A stretch of 45,666 nt of DNA from Clostridia bacterium (GCA_017938795.1 JAGBAV010000072.1:1-45666), one strand, 5' to 3'; positions 17,515 to 27,306 are shown, counted from the first letter of the stretch. Made by a program: numbers and translations. The notes: generated by a model from the letters alone, not told the origin.

Positions 17515-18879
17515 ATGAATGCAGAAAACAGGCGCGTGCTGGTGTGCGGCATGGCGAGGAGCGGCATTGCCGCTGCGAAGCTGCTGCGCAGCATGGGCGC
17601 GCAGGTCACGATCAACGATCTGAAGAAGGAAGAAGACTTTGGCGGCGCATTGGATGAACTGCGCCGCCTTGGCTGCCGTTTTGGCCTCGGCGATGCGCCG
17701 CAGGCCCATTTTGATGGGATTGACCTGCTGGTGATGAGCCCGGGCATTGCGTGGGCGAAGCCGTTTATTCAGGAGGCGCTGGCGCGGGGCATCGAGGTTA
17801 TCGGCGAGCTGGAGCTGGGCGCGCGGCTGACGCAGGGTGCGCTGACGGCGATCACCGGCACGAACGGCAAGACCACCACCACCACGCTGACGGGCGAGAT
17901 CTTCCGCGCGGCGGGCCGCAGGACGCACGTCGTGGGCAATATCGGCTATCCGATCACGGCGTCTGCGGGCGAGTCTGCGCCGGAGGATATGACGGTCGCC
18001 GAGGTCAGCTCGTATCAGTGCGAGTCCATCAGCCGCTTCCATCCGCAGGTGGGCGCGGTGCTCAATATCACGGAGGATCACCTCGCGCGCCACGGCACGA
18101 TGGAGGTGTACGTGGAGATGAAGCGCCGCATCTTCGCCTGCCAGACGGAGGCGGATACGGCGGTATTCAACTATGACGACGCGACCTGCCGCAGGATGGC
18201 GGAGGGGCTGCGCGCACGGATTCTCTGGTTCTCCCGTCAGGAAGAGGTGGAGCAGGGCGCGTTTGTGCGCGATGGCAGCATCATCCTGCGCATCGGCGAC
18301 AGGGAGCAGACGGTATGCCGCACGGACGAGGTGCGCATTCCCGGCCCGCATAACCTTGAGAACGCGCTGGCGGCTGTGGCGATCACGGGCGCGGCGGGCG
18401 TCGATGCAGGCGTTATGCGCGGGGTGCTGATGAGCTTCTCCGGCGTGGAGCACAGGATTGAGACGGTGCGCGAGCTCGACGGCGTCGTGTACATCAACGA
18501 CTCGAAGGGAACGAACGTCGACTCCACGCTCAAGGCGATCGACACGATGACGCGGCCGACGGTGTTGATCCTCGGCGGCAGCGACAAGAAGACCTCATTT
18601 GCGCCGCTGGCGGAGCGCATTGCCTCCGCGCCGCTGATCCGGCACTGCGTGCTCATCGGCGACACGGCGGAGCAGATCCGCGCCGCGCTGGATGCGGCAG
18701 GCTATACGGCCTATACGATGGCCGGCTATGACTTTGATGCGTGCCTGAGCGCCTGCCGCGCGCTGGCGCAGGAGGGCGGCTGCGTGCTGCTGTCCCCGGC
18801 GTGCGCGAGCTTTGATATGTTCGTGGATTACGAGCATCGCGGCAGGGTATTCAAAGAAAAGGTCATGGCGCTGAAATAA
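17515..18879 (+). CDS. murD: UDP-N-acetylmuramoylalanine--D-glutamate ligase MurD
   Basis: Cytoplasmic Mur ligase of 454 residues adding D-Glu to UDP-MurNAc-L-Ala. The N-terminal Rossmann-like domain begins RVLVCGMARSGIAAAKLL; the ATP loop is ITGTNGKTTTTT; EVSSYQ and NITEDHLARHGTMEVY mark the central domain; GVEHRIETV and NDSKGTNVDST mark the C-terminal part, all as expected for MurD. The start at ATG 17515 has GGAGG (17503-17507) 7 bases upstream. It follows mraY by 24 bases. Confidence 0.96.
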   Translation: MNAENRRVLVCGMARSGIAAAKLLRSMGAQVTINDLKKEEDFGGALDELRRLGCRFGLGDAPQAHFDGIDLLVMSPGIAWAKPFIQEALARGIEVIGELELGARLTQGALTAITGTNGKTTTTTLTGEIFRAAGRRTHVVGNIGYPITASAGESAPEDMTVAEVSSYQCESISRFHPQVGAVLNITEDHLARHGTMEVYVEMKRRIFACQTEADTAVFNYDDATCRRMAEGLRARILWFSRQEEVEQGAFVRDGSIILRIGDREQTVCRTDEVRIPGPHNLENALAAVAITGAAGVDAGVMRGVLMSFSGVEHRIETVRELDGVVYINDSKGTNVDSTLKAIDTMTRPTVLILGGSDKKTSFAPLAERIASAPLIRHCVLIGDTAEQIRAALDAAGYTAYTMAGYDFDACLSACRALAQEGGCVLLSPACASFDMFVDYEHRGRVFKEKVMALK

Positions 18880-18959
18880 GACAGAAGACGGGCGGGCCGC
18901 CCTGAATGCCAAGGATAATGCGGAAGGAACCGGATATTCATGGCAAGGGAGGCCTGCTG

Positions 18960-20117
18960 ATGATCCATAGAAGGCTGCCTGTGCGGCGCAGCTGCGACAA
19001 GAGCATTGTGGCGATCATGACGGCGCTGCTGATTATGGGGCTGATGACGCTGTACTGCGCAACGTATTTCCGCGGCTCTGCGCAGGAGGATCCGCTTGCG
19101 GCGGTGAAAAAGCAGCTGGTCGGCGTGGCGCTGGGGGCGGCTTCGTGCTTTGTGCTCTCACGTGTCCCGTACAGGCTGTACAGACGGCGGGAGATCATGG
19201 TCGGGTTTCTCGCGGTGAGCCTTGTGCTGCTCGTGCTGGTGATCATCCCGGGTATCGGCGTGAGCATCAACGGCTCGCGCCGCTGGCTGAACCTGATGGG
19301 CATGAGCATGCAGCCTTCGGAGGTTGCCAAGTATGCGATGGTGATCTTCATGGCGGGTATGCTGGACCGGCGTGCGGAGCGGATACATCGCCTGTTCACG
19401 GGCGTTGTGCCGATGCTGATCGTGCCGGGCGTCATGTTTCTGCTGATTCTGGAGCAGCCTAATCTCTCCACCGGCGGCAGCATCCTGATCTGCGCGCTGG
19501 CGATGCTCTTCTGCGCCGGGCTGCGCAAGCGGCATCTGGCGCTGCTGACAGCAGGCGGCCTTGCGCTGGGCGCGTTCTATGCATGGAGCGCACCGTACAG
19601 ACGGGCGCGGCTCTTGTCCTTCCGCGATCCGTTTGCGAAGATGAGCGACGAGGGTTACCAGCTCTCGCAGTCGCTGATTGCGCTGGGCTCCGGCGGGCTG
19701 TTTGGTATGGGAATGGGGCAGGGAAAGCAGAAATTCGCCTACCTGCCGTACCCGGAATCGGACTTTATCTTTGCCATTGTCGGCGAGGATTTCGGGCTGC
19801 TGGGCTGCACGGTGGTGATCGTGTTGTTCGCGGCGCTGGTGGCTGCCGGGCTGCGCGTGAGCCTGGCCTGCCCGGATCGCTACGGATGCCTGCTTGGCGC
19901 GGGCGTCACGACGATGATCGGCATGCAGGCGTTCATCAATATGGGCGTCGTGACAGGGATTCTGCCGACGACGGGGCTTCCGCTGCCGTTCTTCAGCGCG
20001 GGCGGAACGTCGGTGATGATGATCATGGCGGCCGTCGGCGTGCTGCTGAGTATATCAAGGACGTCGGGCTATGCTGTGGTGACGGCCCGGCCTGAGGATG
20101 GGGGAATGCGGAGATGA
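18960..20117 (+). CDS. ftsW: SEDS-family peptidoglycan polymerase FtsW/SpoVE
   Basis: Membrane glycosyltransferase of 385 residues that polymerises lipid II with its FtsI partner. Family hallmarks: NGSRRWLNLMG and QPSEVAKYAMVIFMA in the central loop region, GEDFGLLGC, and the ending LPTTGLPLPFFSAGGTS with a final basic segment. About ten membrane helices are visible. The open frame could start at 18906, but ATG 18960 has GGGAGG (18947-18952) 7 bases upstream and starts just before the first helix. MurG, often next, is absent; ftsQ begins inside the last codons. Confidence 0.95.
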   Translation: MIHRRLPVRRSCDKSIVAIMTALLIMGLMTLYCATYFRGSAQEDPLAAVKKQLVGVALGAASCFVLSRVPYRLYRRREIMVGFLAVSLVLLVLVIIPGIGVSINGSRRWLNLMGMSMQPSEVAKYAMVIFMAGMLDRRAERIHRLFTGVVPMLIVPGVMFLLILEQPNLSTGGSILICALAMLFCAGLRKRHLALLTAGGLALGAFYAWSAPYRRARLLSFRDPFAKMSDEGYQLSQSLIALGSGGLFGMGMGQGKQKFAYLPYPESDFIFAIVGEDFGLLGCTVVIVLFAALVAAGLRVSLACPDRYGCLLGAGVTTMIGMQAFINMGVVTGILPTTGLPLPFFSAGGTSVMMIMAAVGVLLSISRTSGYAVVTARPEDGGMRR

Positions 20118-20935
20118 AGCCAAAAAAGCGAAGAGGGGCGGCGCATATCACTGCGGCGGCGGTTATTGTTGTCGCCGCGCTGGCGCTGCTGGCGGTCTTT
20201 GCATTCAGCCAGGTGCTGAAGGTGCGCAGTATTGTCGTTGTCGGCAACAGAACGCTGCTGCGCGAGGAGGTCGTCACGCAGAGCGGCGTGAAGCCCGGCG
20301 ATCATCTCCTCGGGCGAGAGGTTGCGGCGATGGAGGAGAACCTGGAGAAGAACCGCTACATCGTCTATGCCGGTCATGAGTTTGACTATAAGGGCACGCT
20401 GACCATCCGCATCATTGAACGGATGGGGCGCGCGGTGGTTAACGGCTTCGGCCTGTACTATGTGACGGATGAGAGCGGTGTGATTCTGGAGAATTCCGGC
20501 ATGCAGTATCCGCTCAATGTCGCAGGGCCGGAGGTCTCGGGCTTCAGCTTTGTGAACAATGCGCGCTTTGTTGTCGGCGAGAAGCTGCCGGTGCGCGATG
20601 AAATGAAACTGGAAAAAATGTCGGTCGTTCTGGATGCGCTGGACCGCACCAGCATGCTCTCGCGCACGGCGCTGGTCAGCGTGGAGCTGTTTGACAATCT
20701 CTACATCATGACGTCGGAAGGAACGAAGATCGAGCTGGGCGAGGAAAGGCTCCTGCCGCAGAAGCTGCTGATTGCGCGCGAGGTGCTCTCTGAGCTCGAG
20801 GGGACGTGGAATCTGAAGGGCACGAAGATCGATGTATCCAACGGCACGGAGGCGCACTGCATCCCGCCCGAGCTGCCGACGCCCACGCCTGTGCCGACGG
20901 CCACGCCGACCATTGCCCCGGCCAGCACGCCGTGA
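20114..20935 (+). CDS. ftsQ: Cell division protein FtsQ/DivIB
   Basis: Bitopic division protein of 273 residues linking FtsL-type proteins and the septal synthase. It has a short Lys/Arg-rich cytoplasmic end, one membrane span (about 13-33), a POTRA domain starting VLKVRSIVVVGN, and a DivIB-like beta domain to about 250. The last 20 residues are a Pro/Thr-rich low-complexity tail (PTPTPVPTATPT), not usual for the family. The ATG overlaps the ftsW stop by 4 bases (ATGA), so translation is coupled. It is the last gene of this transcript before the ftsA promoter. Confidence 0.92.
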   Translation: MKPKKRRGAAHITAAAVIVVAALALLAVFAFSQVLKVRSIVVVGNRTLLREEVVTQSGVKPGDHLLGREVAAMEENLEKNRYIVYAGHEFDYKGTLTIRIIERMGRAVVNGFGLYYVTDESGVILENSGMQYPLNVAGPEVSGFSFVNNARFVVGEKLPVRDEMKLEKMSVVLDALDRTSMLSRTALVSVELFDNLYIMTSEGTKIELGEERLLPQKLLIAREVLSELEGTWNLKGTKIDVSNGTEAHCIPPELPTPTPVPTATPTIAPASTP

Positions 20936-21004
20936 TATGCGCGGATGCGGGGCAGAGCAGCACGAAAAAAGGCATGAAAATGAAGAGAAATTTGCTCAGG
21001 TGGC

Positions 21005-21033
21005 TTGAAACACAGGTCATAATAAGGTACAAT
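21005..21033 (+). promoter_or_regulatory. Strong sigma-A-type promoter of ftsA-ftsZ
   Basis: -35 TTGAAA (21005-21010), 17-base spacer, -10 TACAAT (21028-21033). A second TATAAT lies at 21041-21046 but lacks a clear -35 element. This gives ftsAZ transcription independent of the mraZ promoter. Confidence 0.8.
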
Positions 21034-21067
21034 GAAACTGTATAATCATGGGCAATAAAATGATTTC

Positions 21068-21087
21068 ATTCGCCCTTTCGGGCGAAT
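21068..21087 (+). other. Stem-loop in the ftsA leader
   Basis: ATTCGCCC (21068-21075) pairs with GGGCGAAT (21080-21087) around a TTTC loop, 8 bp, with no T-run after it. It lies in the 5' leader of ftsA, 32 bases before the start. It may stabilise the mRNA or affect translation; function unknown. Confidence 0.5.
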
Positions 21088-21119
21088 ATACATGCGGGCA
21101 GACAGGAGCTTGAGATCGT

Positions 21120-22298
21120 ATGATGAAAAAAGCAACGGCAGTTGTGGACTTTGGGACGTCCAAAGTGCTCGTTTTGCTTGCAGAAGAGAGCGCATATCAA
21201 AAGGTAACGATCACTTCTGCGGGTATGGCGCAGTACGATGGATTTATGAACGGCGAGTGGAACGCACCCGGCGAGGTGACGGACGCCATCGCCAGCGCGC
21301 TTGAGGCGGCGGAGAATAAGGTCGGCGCACACATCAAGGATGTGTATGTGGGCGTTCCGGGCGAGTTTGTCCGCGTATATGTGATTGAGTCGAGCGTCGC
21401 GCTGCAGGGCGCGGATCCGAAGGTGACCAGCGCAGACGTAGAGAAGCTGCAGCGTCAGGCCACGGAGATGCTCGACCGCCCGACGGGCGTGATTATCCAT
21501 CGTTCTCCGGCCTGGTTCAAGGTTGACGGCGGCCAGAAGACGCTTGAGCCCGTGGATCTGAAGGGCTCCACGCTTGAGGGTATGATCGGCTTCGTGCTGG
21601 CAGACCAGTTCTTCGTCAATGACGTGACCGAGCGCCTGAAGGAGCTTGGCGTCGAGGTGCGCGGCTTCTTCTCCACCTCCGTGGGCGAGGCGATGCAGAT
21701 GATCCCGTTCGAGGAGCGCGATCATACGGCGATCCTCGTGGACGTCGGGTATCTCTCCACAGAGGTGATGGCGGTCGAAGGCGACGCGCTCATCTGGCAG
21801 AAGGTGCTCCCCGTCGGCGGCGCGCATATCACGCTGGATCTGGCCTATGGCCTTGAGAAGCCGTTTGACATGTGCGAGAAGATCAAGCGCAACTATACCT
21901 TCAACGCCCCGAAGAACATGCAGATCGAGGTGCCGGGCGAGAACGGTCAGATGGAGACCTTCTCCGGCGAGCAGGTCAGCATGATCATCGATGCGCGCGT
22001 GGATGAGATTCTTGAGATGATCGACGATGCGATCCGCAAGAGCGGCATCCGCCTTGGCAACTGGTCCAACGTCTACTTCACCGGCGGCGGCCTGATGCCG
22101 ATGAACGGCGCGAGGGTCTACGCCGCGGGCAAGCTCTCCCGCAATGTGCGCGAGGCGGCGGCCAAGACGGTCAAGCTCAAGCCGGCGCAGATCTATGCCA
22201 GCGGCAGCGGCCTGCTGGAGCTGGTGTACAACACCATTGATCAGGAGGAGCAGGACGAGAGTCTGCTTGACCGCATCAAGCGTATCTTCCGCAGATAA
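21120..22298 (+). CDS. ftsA: Cell division protein FtsA
   Basis: Actin-like protein of 392 residues that anchors FtsZ filaments to the membrane. Nucleotide-fold motifs: VVDFGTSKVLVLL at the N-terminus, AILVDVGYLSTEV (phosphate 2) and VYFTGGGLMPMNG (adenosine motif). The segment at about 80-160 corresponds to the FtsA-specific domain. The C-terminus SLLDRIKRIFRR is an amphipathic membrane-targeting helix, a good sign of FtsA rather than MreB or PilM. ATG 21120 or the adjacent ATG 21123 may be used; AGGAG (21104-21108) sits 11 bases before the first. ftsZ follows after 56 bases. Confidence 0.93.
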   Translation: MMKKATAVVDFGTSKVLVLLAEESAYQKVTITSAGMAQYDGFMNGEWNAPGEVTDAIASALEAAENKVGAHIKDVYVGVPGEFVRVYVIESSVALQGADPKVTSADVEKLQRQATEMLDRPTGVIIHRSPAWFKVDGGQKTLEPVDLKGSTLEGMIGFVLADQFFVNDVTERLKELGVEVRGFFSTSVGEAMQMIPFEERDHTAILVDVGYLSTEVMAVEGDALIWQKVLPVGGAHITLDLAYGLEKPFDMCEKIKRNYTFNAPKNMQIEVPGENGQMETFSGEQVSMIIDARVDEILEMIDDAIRKSGIRLGNWSNVYFTGGGLMPMNGARVYAAGKLSRNVREAAAKTVKLKPAQIYASGSGLLELVYNTIDQEEQDESLLDRIKRIFRR

Positions 22299-22354
22299 TG
22301 CGGATTGACCGATAATCAACTGGATTCGAAGCGAAACAAAAGGGGGATTTTCCT

Positions 22355-23725
<1,371 letters not shown>

Positions 23726-23736
23726 TCGATAAGCAG

Positions 23737-23773
23737 TATAAAAGACCAGCCTTCGGGCTGGTCTTTTATATAC
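23737..23773 (+). terminator. Intrinsic terminator of ftsZ
   Basis: GACCAGCC (23744-23751) pairs with GGCTGGTC (23756-23763) around a TTCG loop; the stem extends through the flanking AAAA/TTTT and ends in TTTTATA. It begins about 12 bases after the ftsZ stop. Confidence 0.9.
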
Positions 23774-23830
23774 TGTTCGGCCTGCGGGGCATTACGCGGA
23801 CGGGCCGTCAGGATGGGTGCAGTATGGGCA

Positions 23831-23857
23831 TAAGAAAAGCCCGCATTTCTGCGGGCT
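23831..23857 (-). terminator. Intrinsic terminator of the secreted-protein gene
   Basis: On the minus strand GCCCGC, loop AGAAAT, GCGGGC (23839-23856), then TTTTCTTA. It lies 12 bases after the minus-strand stop at 23869. The roughly 60 bases between this and the ftsZ terminator hold nothing recognisable. Confidence 0.8.
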
Positions 23858-23868
23858 GTATGCGCGGA

Positions 23869-24621
23869 TCAGAGGAACTCGAGGGAGGCACGCACCTTGC
23901 GGAAGACGTACTCATAATAGGAGTACCATGCGCGCGGGGTGGTGATGCGCACCTGATAGAGCGCCTTGCCTTCGGCCACGATGATGATGCGGCCGTTCAT
24001 GACATAGTTCTGGATGCCGTTGTTGTACTCGGCCTTGTAGTAGCAGTAGTAGCCGTTCGCGTCGCCGATGGAGGCGGAGGCGATGTTGCCGGCGGTGAAG
24101 GAGGTGAAGGTCTGCTCCAGCTCGCTGAGCGCAGATTCCAGATGAGAGCGGGCGTCGGCGGGGGTCTGCTCCAGACCCATATTGATCTTCTCGACAGTCA
24201 GGCGGGTCTGGTAGCCGTCCTTCTCCATCATTTCACTCTTGGGCTCAACGAACTGCACCGTGGTATCAAGGTTGGTGTTCGGGTTGAGCAGCCATGTATA
24301 AGGCACATAGAAGGAGATGCCCATCTGCTCATTGACATACTCTTCGTAGACATAATTCGGCGTGGGCGCCGGGGTGGGCGTGGGCTTGTCGATCGGGTCG
24401 ACCGCGATGGGGGTTGCCTCCGGATCCGGAGAGAGGAGGTCGAAATCGACATGCAGGCTGCCGTCGTCATTCAGCACCGGCACGGGGGTGGGCTCAGCGG
24501 CGGGCTCAGGCGTTTCATCCGGGACGGTAAGACGCTGGAGCATTTCCTCCGGGGCTGCCTCGGCGAACGCGGCGGAAAAGACGGTCAGCATGATCATAAA
24601 AAGAAGAAGGAAGCGCTTCAT
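23869..24621 (-). CDS. Secreted protein with Pro/Thr-rich linker, unknown function
   Basis: Predicted exported protein of 250 residues. A signal peptide (RFLLLFMIMLTVFSAAFA) is followed by a low-complexity Pro/Thr/Glu linker of about 75 residues (TPEPAAEPTPVPV, later PTPTPAPTPN) and then a compact C-terminal domain of about 155 residues that begins VNEQMGISFYVPYTWLL. That domain, with ISFYVPYTWLLN early and YQVRITTPRAW late, looks like the small beta-sheet 'bacterial photosystem II PsbP-like' type used in lipoproteins, but I cannot name the family with confidence. The frame extends upstream to 24798, but ATG 24621 has GGAGGT (24631-24636) 9 bases before it and starts the signal peptide. It is a single gene with its own promoter and terminator. 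Confidence 0.82.
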   Translation of the reverse strand: MKRFLLLFMIMLTVFSAAFAEAAPEEMLQRLTVPDETPEPAAEPTPVPVLNDDGSLHVDFDLLSPDPEATPIAVDPIDKPTPTPAPTPNYVYEEYVNEQMGISFYVPYTWLLNPNTNLDTTVQFVEPKSEMMEKDGYQTRLTVEKINMGLEQTPADARSHLESALSELEQTFTSFTAGNIASASIGDANGYYCYYKAEYNNGIQNYVMNGRIIIVAEGKALYQVRITTPRAWYSYYEYVFRKVRASLEFL

Positions 24622-24687
24622 ATCAAATAGACCTCCGATCAGAGAAGATGGCGCAGCGAACGGGCAAACGCCCGATATGATAGTGTC

Positions 24688-24716
24688 AGTATAACAGAGT
24701 GAAAACGAAAAGTCAA
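24688..24716 (-). promoter_or_regulatory. Consensus promoter of the secreted-protein gene
   Basis: On the minus strand: -35 TTGACT (24711-24716), 17-base spacer, -10 TATACT (24688-24693). Divergent from the promoter at 24730-24758, with only 13 bases between the two -35 boxes. Confidence 0.8.
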
Positions 24717-24729
24717 CGACGTGAGGGGA

Positions 24730-24758
24730 TTGAAAGACTGGCAGGGGTGACGTATAAT
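24730..24758 (+). promoter_or_regulatory. Consensus promoter of the hydroxyacid dehydrogenase-HAD pair
   Basis: -35 TTGAAA (24730-24735), 17-base spacer, perfect -10 TATAAT (24753-24758). A leader of about 130 bases separates it from the gene. Confidence 0.82.
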
Positions 24759-24812
24759 GGAAGGAACGGAGCGGACTGGAGCAGAAAAGGCCTCGCATGA
24801 TGGGCGCAGCAG

Positions 24813-24844
24813 GCTGCGGCCGGAGGAAAACAGCAGGCCGCAGC
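24813..24844 (+). other. Leader stem-loop upstream of the dehydrogenase gene
   Basis: GCTGCGGCC (24813-24821) and GGCCGCAGC (24836-24844) form a 9-bp perfect stem with a 14-base loop that contains GGAGGAAAA. No T-run follows, so it is not a plain terminator. The function is unknown. Confidence 0.45.
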
Positions 24845-24894
24845 GGCGTGATGCCGTGTTTCTGCCGGTTTCATGATGAAAAGGAGCGAGCCAG

Positions 24895-25851
24895 ATGATC
24901 AGAACGGTTGTGCTTGATGGATATACAACCAGCCCGGAGGACGCCGCCTTCGGGATTTATGCCGGGCTGGAGAATGCGCAGATCTACGCACGCACTGCGG
25001 CGGAAGATACGGCGGCGCGCATCGGCGACGCGCAGGCTGTGCTGACCAATAAGGTGGTCATCAGCCGCGAGGTGATGGAGGCATGCCCCGGCCTGCGTTA
25101 TATCGGCGTGCTGGCGACGGGCTACAATGTCGTGGATATTGAGGCGGCGAAGGAGCGCGGGATCACGGTGACAAACGTGCCGGCGTATTCCACGCAGGCT
25201 GTTGTGCAGCATGCCGTCGCGATGCTGCTGCATGGGATGAGCCGTGTGGCGGCGTATGACGCGCGGGTGAAGGACGGAAGCTGGGTGCGCAGCGAGGATT
25301 TCTGCTTCTTTGACGAGCCGATGGAGGAGGTGTCCGGCAAGACGATCGGCATCGTGGGCTACGGCAATATCGGAAAGGCGATGGCGCGCGCAGCGCTTGG
25401 GCTTGATATGCGCGTGCTCGTGCATACCGGGCATCCGCCGGCAGAGGGTGTGCCGGGCGTCTCCTTCGTGACGATGGAGGAGCTGCTTGGCGGCAGCGAT
25501 GTGATCTCCCTGCACTGCCCGCTGACGGAGAAGACGCGCGGGCTGATTGGCGATGCGGGTATCGCAAAGATGAAGGATGGCGTGCGCGTGATCAATACGG
25601 CGCGCGGGCCGGTTGTGGACGGGCGCGCGATGGCGGACGCCCTGCGCAGCGGCAAGGTTGCCTGCTACATGACCGACGTCATGGAGAGCGAGCCGCCGCG
25701 GGCGGACGACCCGCTGCTGTCTGCGCCGCATACGGTGATCACCCCGCATGTGGCATGGGCGCCGCGGCAGACGCGGGAGCGCCTTGTCGGCGTGGCGATC
25801 GCGAATCTGAAGGCATGGATGGAAGGGAGACCGCAGAATGTCGTTTGCTAA
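24895..25851 (+). CDS. D-2-hydroxyacid dehydrogenase (glycerate dehydrogenase-like)
   Basis: NAD(P)-dependent oxidoreductase of 318 residues that interconverts a 2-oxoacid and a D-2-hydroxyacid. The NAD-binding fold shows GIVGYGNIGKAMA; the catalytic Arg is in NTARGPVVDG, the Glu in the MESEPPRADDPLL segment and the His in VITPHVAW, so the active site is complete. The DVMESEPP...DDPLL pattern is typical of HprA-type glycerate dehydrogenases, hence hydroxypyruvate is a reasonable substrate guess, not a proof. ATG 24895 has AAGGAG about 10 bases upstream. The HAD gene overlaps its end by 14 bases, suggesting joint function or at least coupling. Confidence 0.9.
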   Translation: MIRTVVLDGYTTSPEDAAFGIYAGLENAQIYARTAAEDTAARIGDAQAVLTNKVVISREVMEACPGLRYIGVLATGYNVVDIEAAKERGITVTNVPAYSTQAVVQHAVAMLLHGMSRVAAYDARVKDGSWVRSEDFCFFDEPMEEVSGKTIGIVGYGNIGKAMARAALGLDMRVLVHTGHPPAEGVPGVSFVTMEELLGGSDVISLHCPLTEKTRGLIGDAGIAKMKDGVRVINTARGPVVDGRAMADALRSGKVACYMTDVMESEPPRADDPLLSAPHTVITPHVAWAPRQTRERLVGVAIANLKAWMEGRPQNVVC

Positions 25852-26497
25852 GGGAGAGATAAAGGGCGTTGCGTTCGATCTGGACGGCACGCTGCTGGAT
25901 ACAGAGACGCTGTACAAGCGCTTCTGGGTGGAGGCTGCCGTGCGGATGGGCTATCCCATGCGCGACGAGCATGCGCTGATGATCCGCGCGACGCAGGCGG
26001 AGCTTGCGCAGCAGATCCTGCGCGAGCATGTGGATCCGGAGTTCGACTTTTACGGCGTGCGTGAGCTGCGCCGCGTGATCATGGAGGAATACGTCGACGA
26101 GCACGGCGTGGAGCCCAAGGACGGCATGTATGAGCTGCTGGACGCGCTCAAAGCGCGGGGAGTACGCATGGTGGTCGCCACGGCGACGCAGCCGGACCGC
26201 GCGAGGAAGTACCTGCGCATGGTGAAGGCGGATCACTACTTTGACGAGATCATCTGCGCGAGCATGGTGCCGCACGGCAAGCCTGCGCCGGATATCTATC
26301 TGCTGGCGGCGGAGCGTATGGGGCTGCGCCCGGATCAGGCGCTGGCGGTTGAGGATGCGCCCAGCGGCATCCGTTCCGCGCATGCGGCCGGCATGCACAG
26401 GGTGCTGATTCCCGATCAGGACGAGCCGGGCGAGGAGCTTCGCGCGCTGTGCGAGTATGTGCTGCCGTCGCTGCGGGATCTGATCGACATGATCTGA
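25838..26497 (+). CDS. HAD-superfamily phosphatase/phosphomutase (beta-PGM-like)
   Basis: Haloacid dehalogenase-type hydrolase, 219 residues, subfamily I with a helical cap. Motif I is FDLDGTLLDTE with the nucleophile Asp, motif II VVATAT, motif III HGKPAPDIYLLAAERMG and motif IV VEDAPSGIRSAHAAGM. The last motif form is common in beta-phosphoglucomutase-like proteins and sugar-phosphate phosphatases; the substrate is unknown. The start at ATG 25838 lies inside the dehydrogenase gene, with GAAGGGAGA upstream. Confidence 0.92.
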   Translation: MSFAKGEIKGVAFDLDGTLLDTETLYKRFWVEAAVRMGYPMRDEHALMIRATQAELAQQILREHVDPEFDFYGVRELRRVIMEEYVDEHGVEPKDGMYELLDALKARGVRMVVATATQPDRARKYLRMVKADHYFDEIICASMVPHGKPAPDIYLLAAERMGLRPDQALAVEDAPSGIRSAHAAGMHRVLIPDQDEPGEELRALCEYVLPSLRDLIDMI

Positions 26498-26512
26498 CGA
26501 GCAAAGAAGCAG

Positions 26513-26540
26513 TTGATTTATTTTCAGGATTTGGTATAAT
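26513..26540 (+). promoter_or_regulatory. Promoter of the cytidylate-kinase-like gene
   Basis: -35 TTGATT (26513-26518), 16-base spacer, perfect -10 TATAAT (26535-26540), 45 bases before the start codon. Confidence 0.7.
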
Positions 26541-26585
26541 AAGAAGAGAAGTATTTCATCCCATAGAGATGCAGGAGGGGTCAGG

Positions 26586-27212
26586 ATGGATAACCATGTC
26601 ATTACAATTGCGCGCAGCTATGGCAGCGGCGGCAGAAGGATGGGTAAGCTCCTGGCCAAGGAGCTGGGCTACGAGTACTATGATCGCGAGATTCTGCGCA
26701 TCGCCTCCGATGAGAGCGGCATCAGCGAGGAGCTGTTCAGCCAGGTGGACGAAATCAAGCGCCTGCCGCTGTTCCGCATCGCGCGCGAGATGTACACCGG
26801 CGAGGTTATTCCGCCGGACAGCGACGATTTCATCTCCAATGAGAACCTGTTCCGCTATCAGGCGAAGATCATCCGCGAGCTGGCTGCCACGCGCAACTGC
26901 GTGATCGTCGGCCGCTGCGCGAACTTCATCCTGCGCGGCAGGGAGAATGTGATCAATGTGTTCGTCTCTGCGCCCGTGGTGGACTGCGTTCGCCGCGTGA
27001 TGGAGATCGACGGCCTGAACCTTGAAGAGGCGGAGAAGAAGATCAAGCGCATCGACAAGCGCCGCGCGGACTACTTCAAGTACTTTACCGGCCGCCAGTG
27101 GCATGACGCTGCGCTGTATGACCTGTGCCTGAATACCGGGCATATGAGCGACCAGCGCTGTGTGGATGTCGTACGCGCGTACATGGACGCCCGCTTCAGC
27201 GAGGACGACTGA
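26586..27212 (+). CDS. Cytidylate kinase-like family protein
   Basis: P-loop NTP-binding protein of 208 residues. The loop ARSYGSGGRRMGKLLA at the N-terminus, YYDREIL, then the VIVGRCANFIL stretch and the Lys/Arg-rich lid (KKIKRIDKRRADYFKYFTG) match the 'cytidylate kinase-like' family common in Clostridia, which is distinct from housekeeping Cmk; its substrate is not well established. ATG 26586 is preceded by AGGAGGGG. It has its own promoter and ends before the terminator at 27225, so it is monocistronic. Confidence 0.87.
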   Translation: MDNHVITIARSYGSGGRRMGKLLAKELGYEYYDREILRIASDESGISEELFSQVDEIKRLPLFRIAREMYTGEVIPPDSDDFISNENLFRYQAKIIRELAATRNCVIVGRCANFILRGRENVINVFVSAPVVDCVRRVMEIDGLNLEEAEKKIKRIDKRRADYFKYFTGRQWHDAALYDLCLNTGHMSDQRCVDVVRAYMDARFSEDD

Positions 27213-27224
27213 TCGGCATATTCT

Positions 27225-27249
27225 GCCGGGCGTATGCCCGGCTTTTTCT
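27225..27249 (+). terminator. Intrinsic terminator after the cytidylate-kinase-like gene
   Basis: GCCGGGC (27225-27231), loop GTAT, GCCCGGC (27236-27242), then TTTTTCT. Confidence 0.88.
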
Positions 27250-27306
27250 CCGCAATGGGGCTGCGGAGGACACAAAGGGCGCTGACCGGCGCACAGGAGG
27301 AGAATC

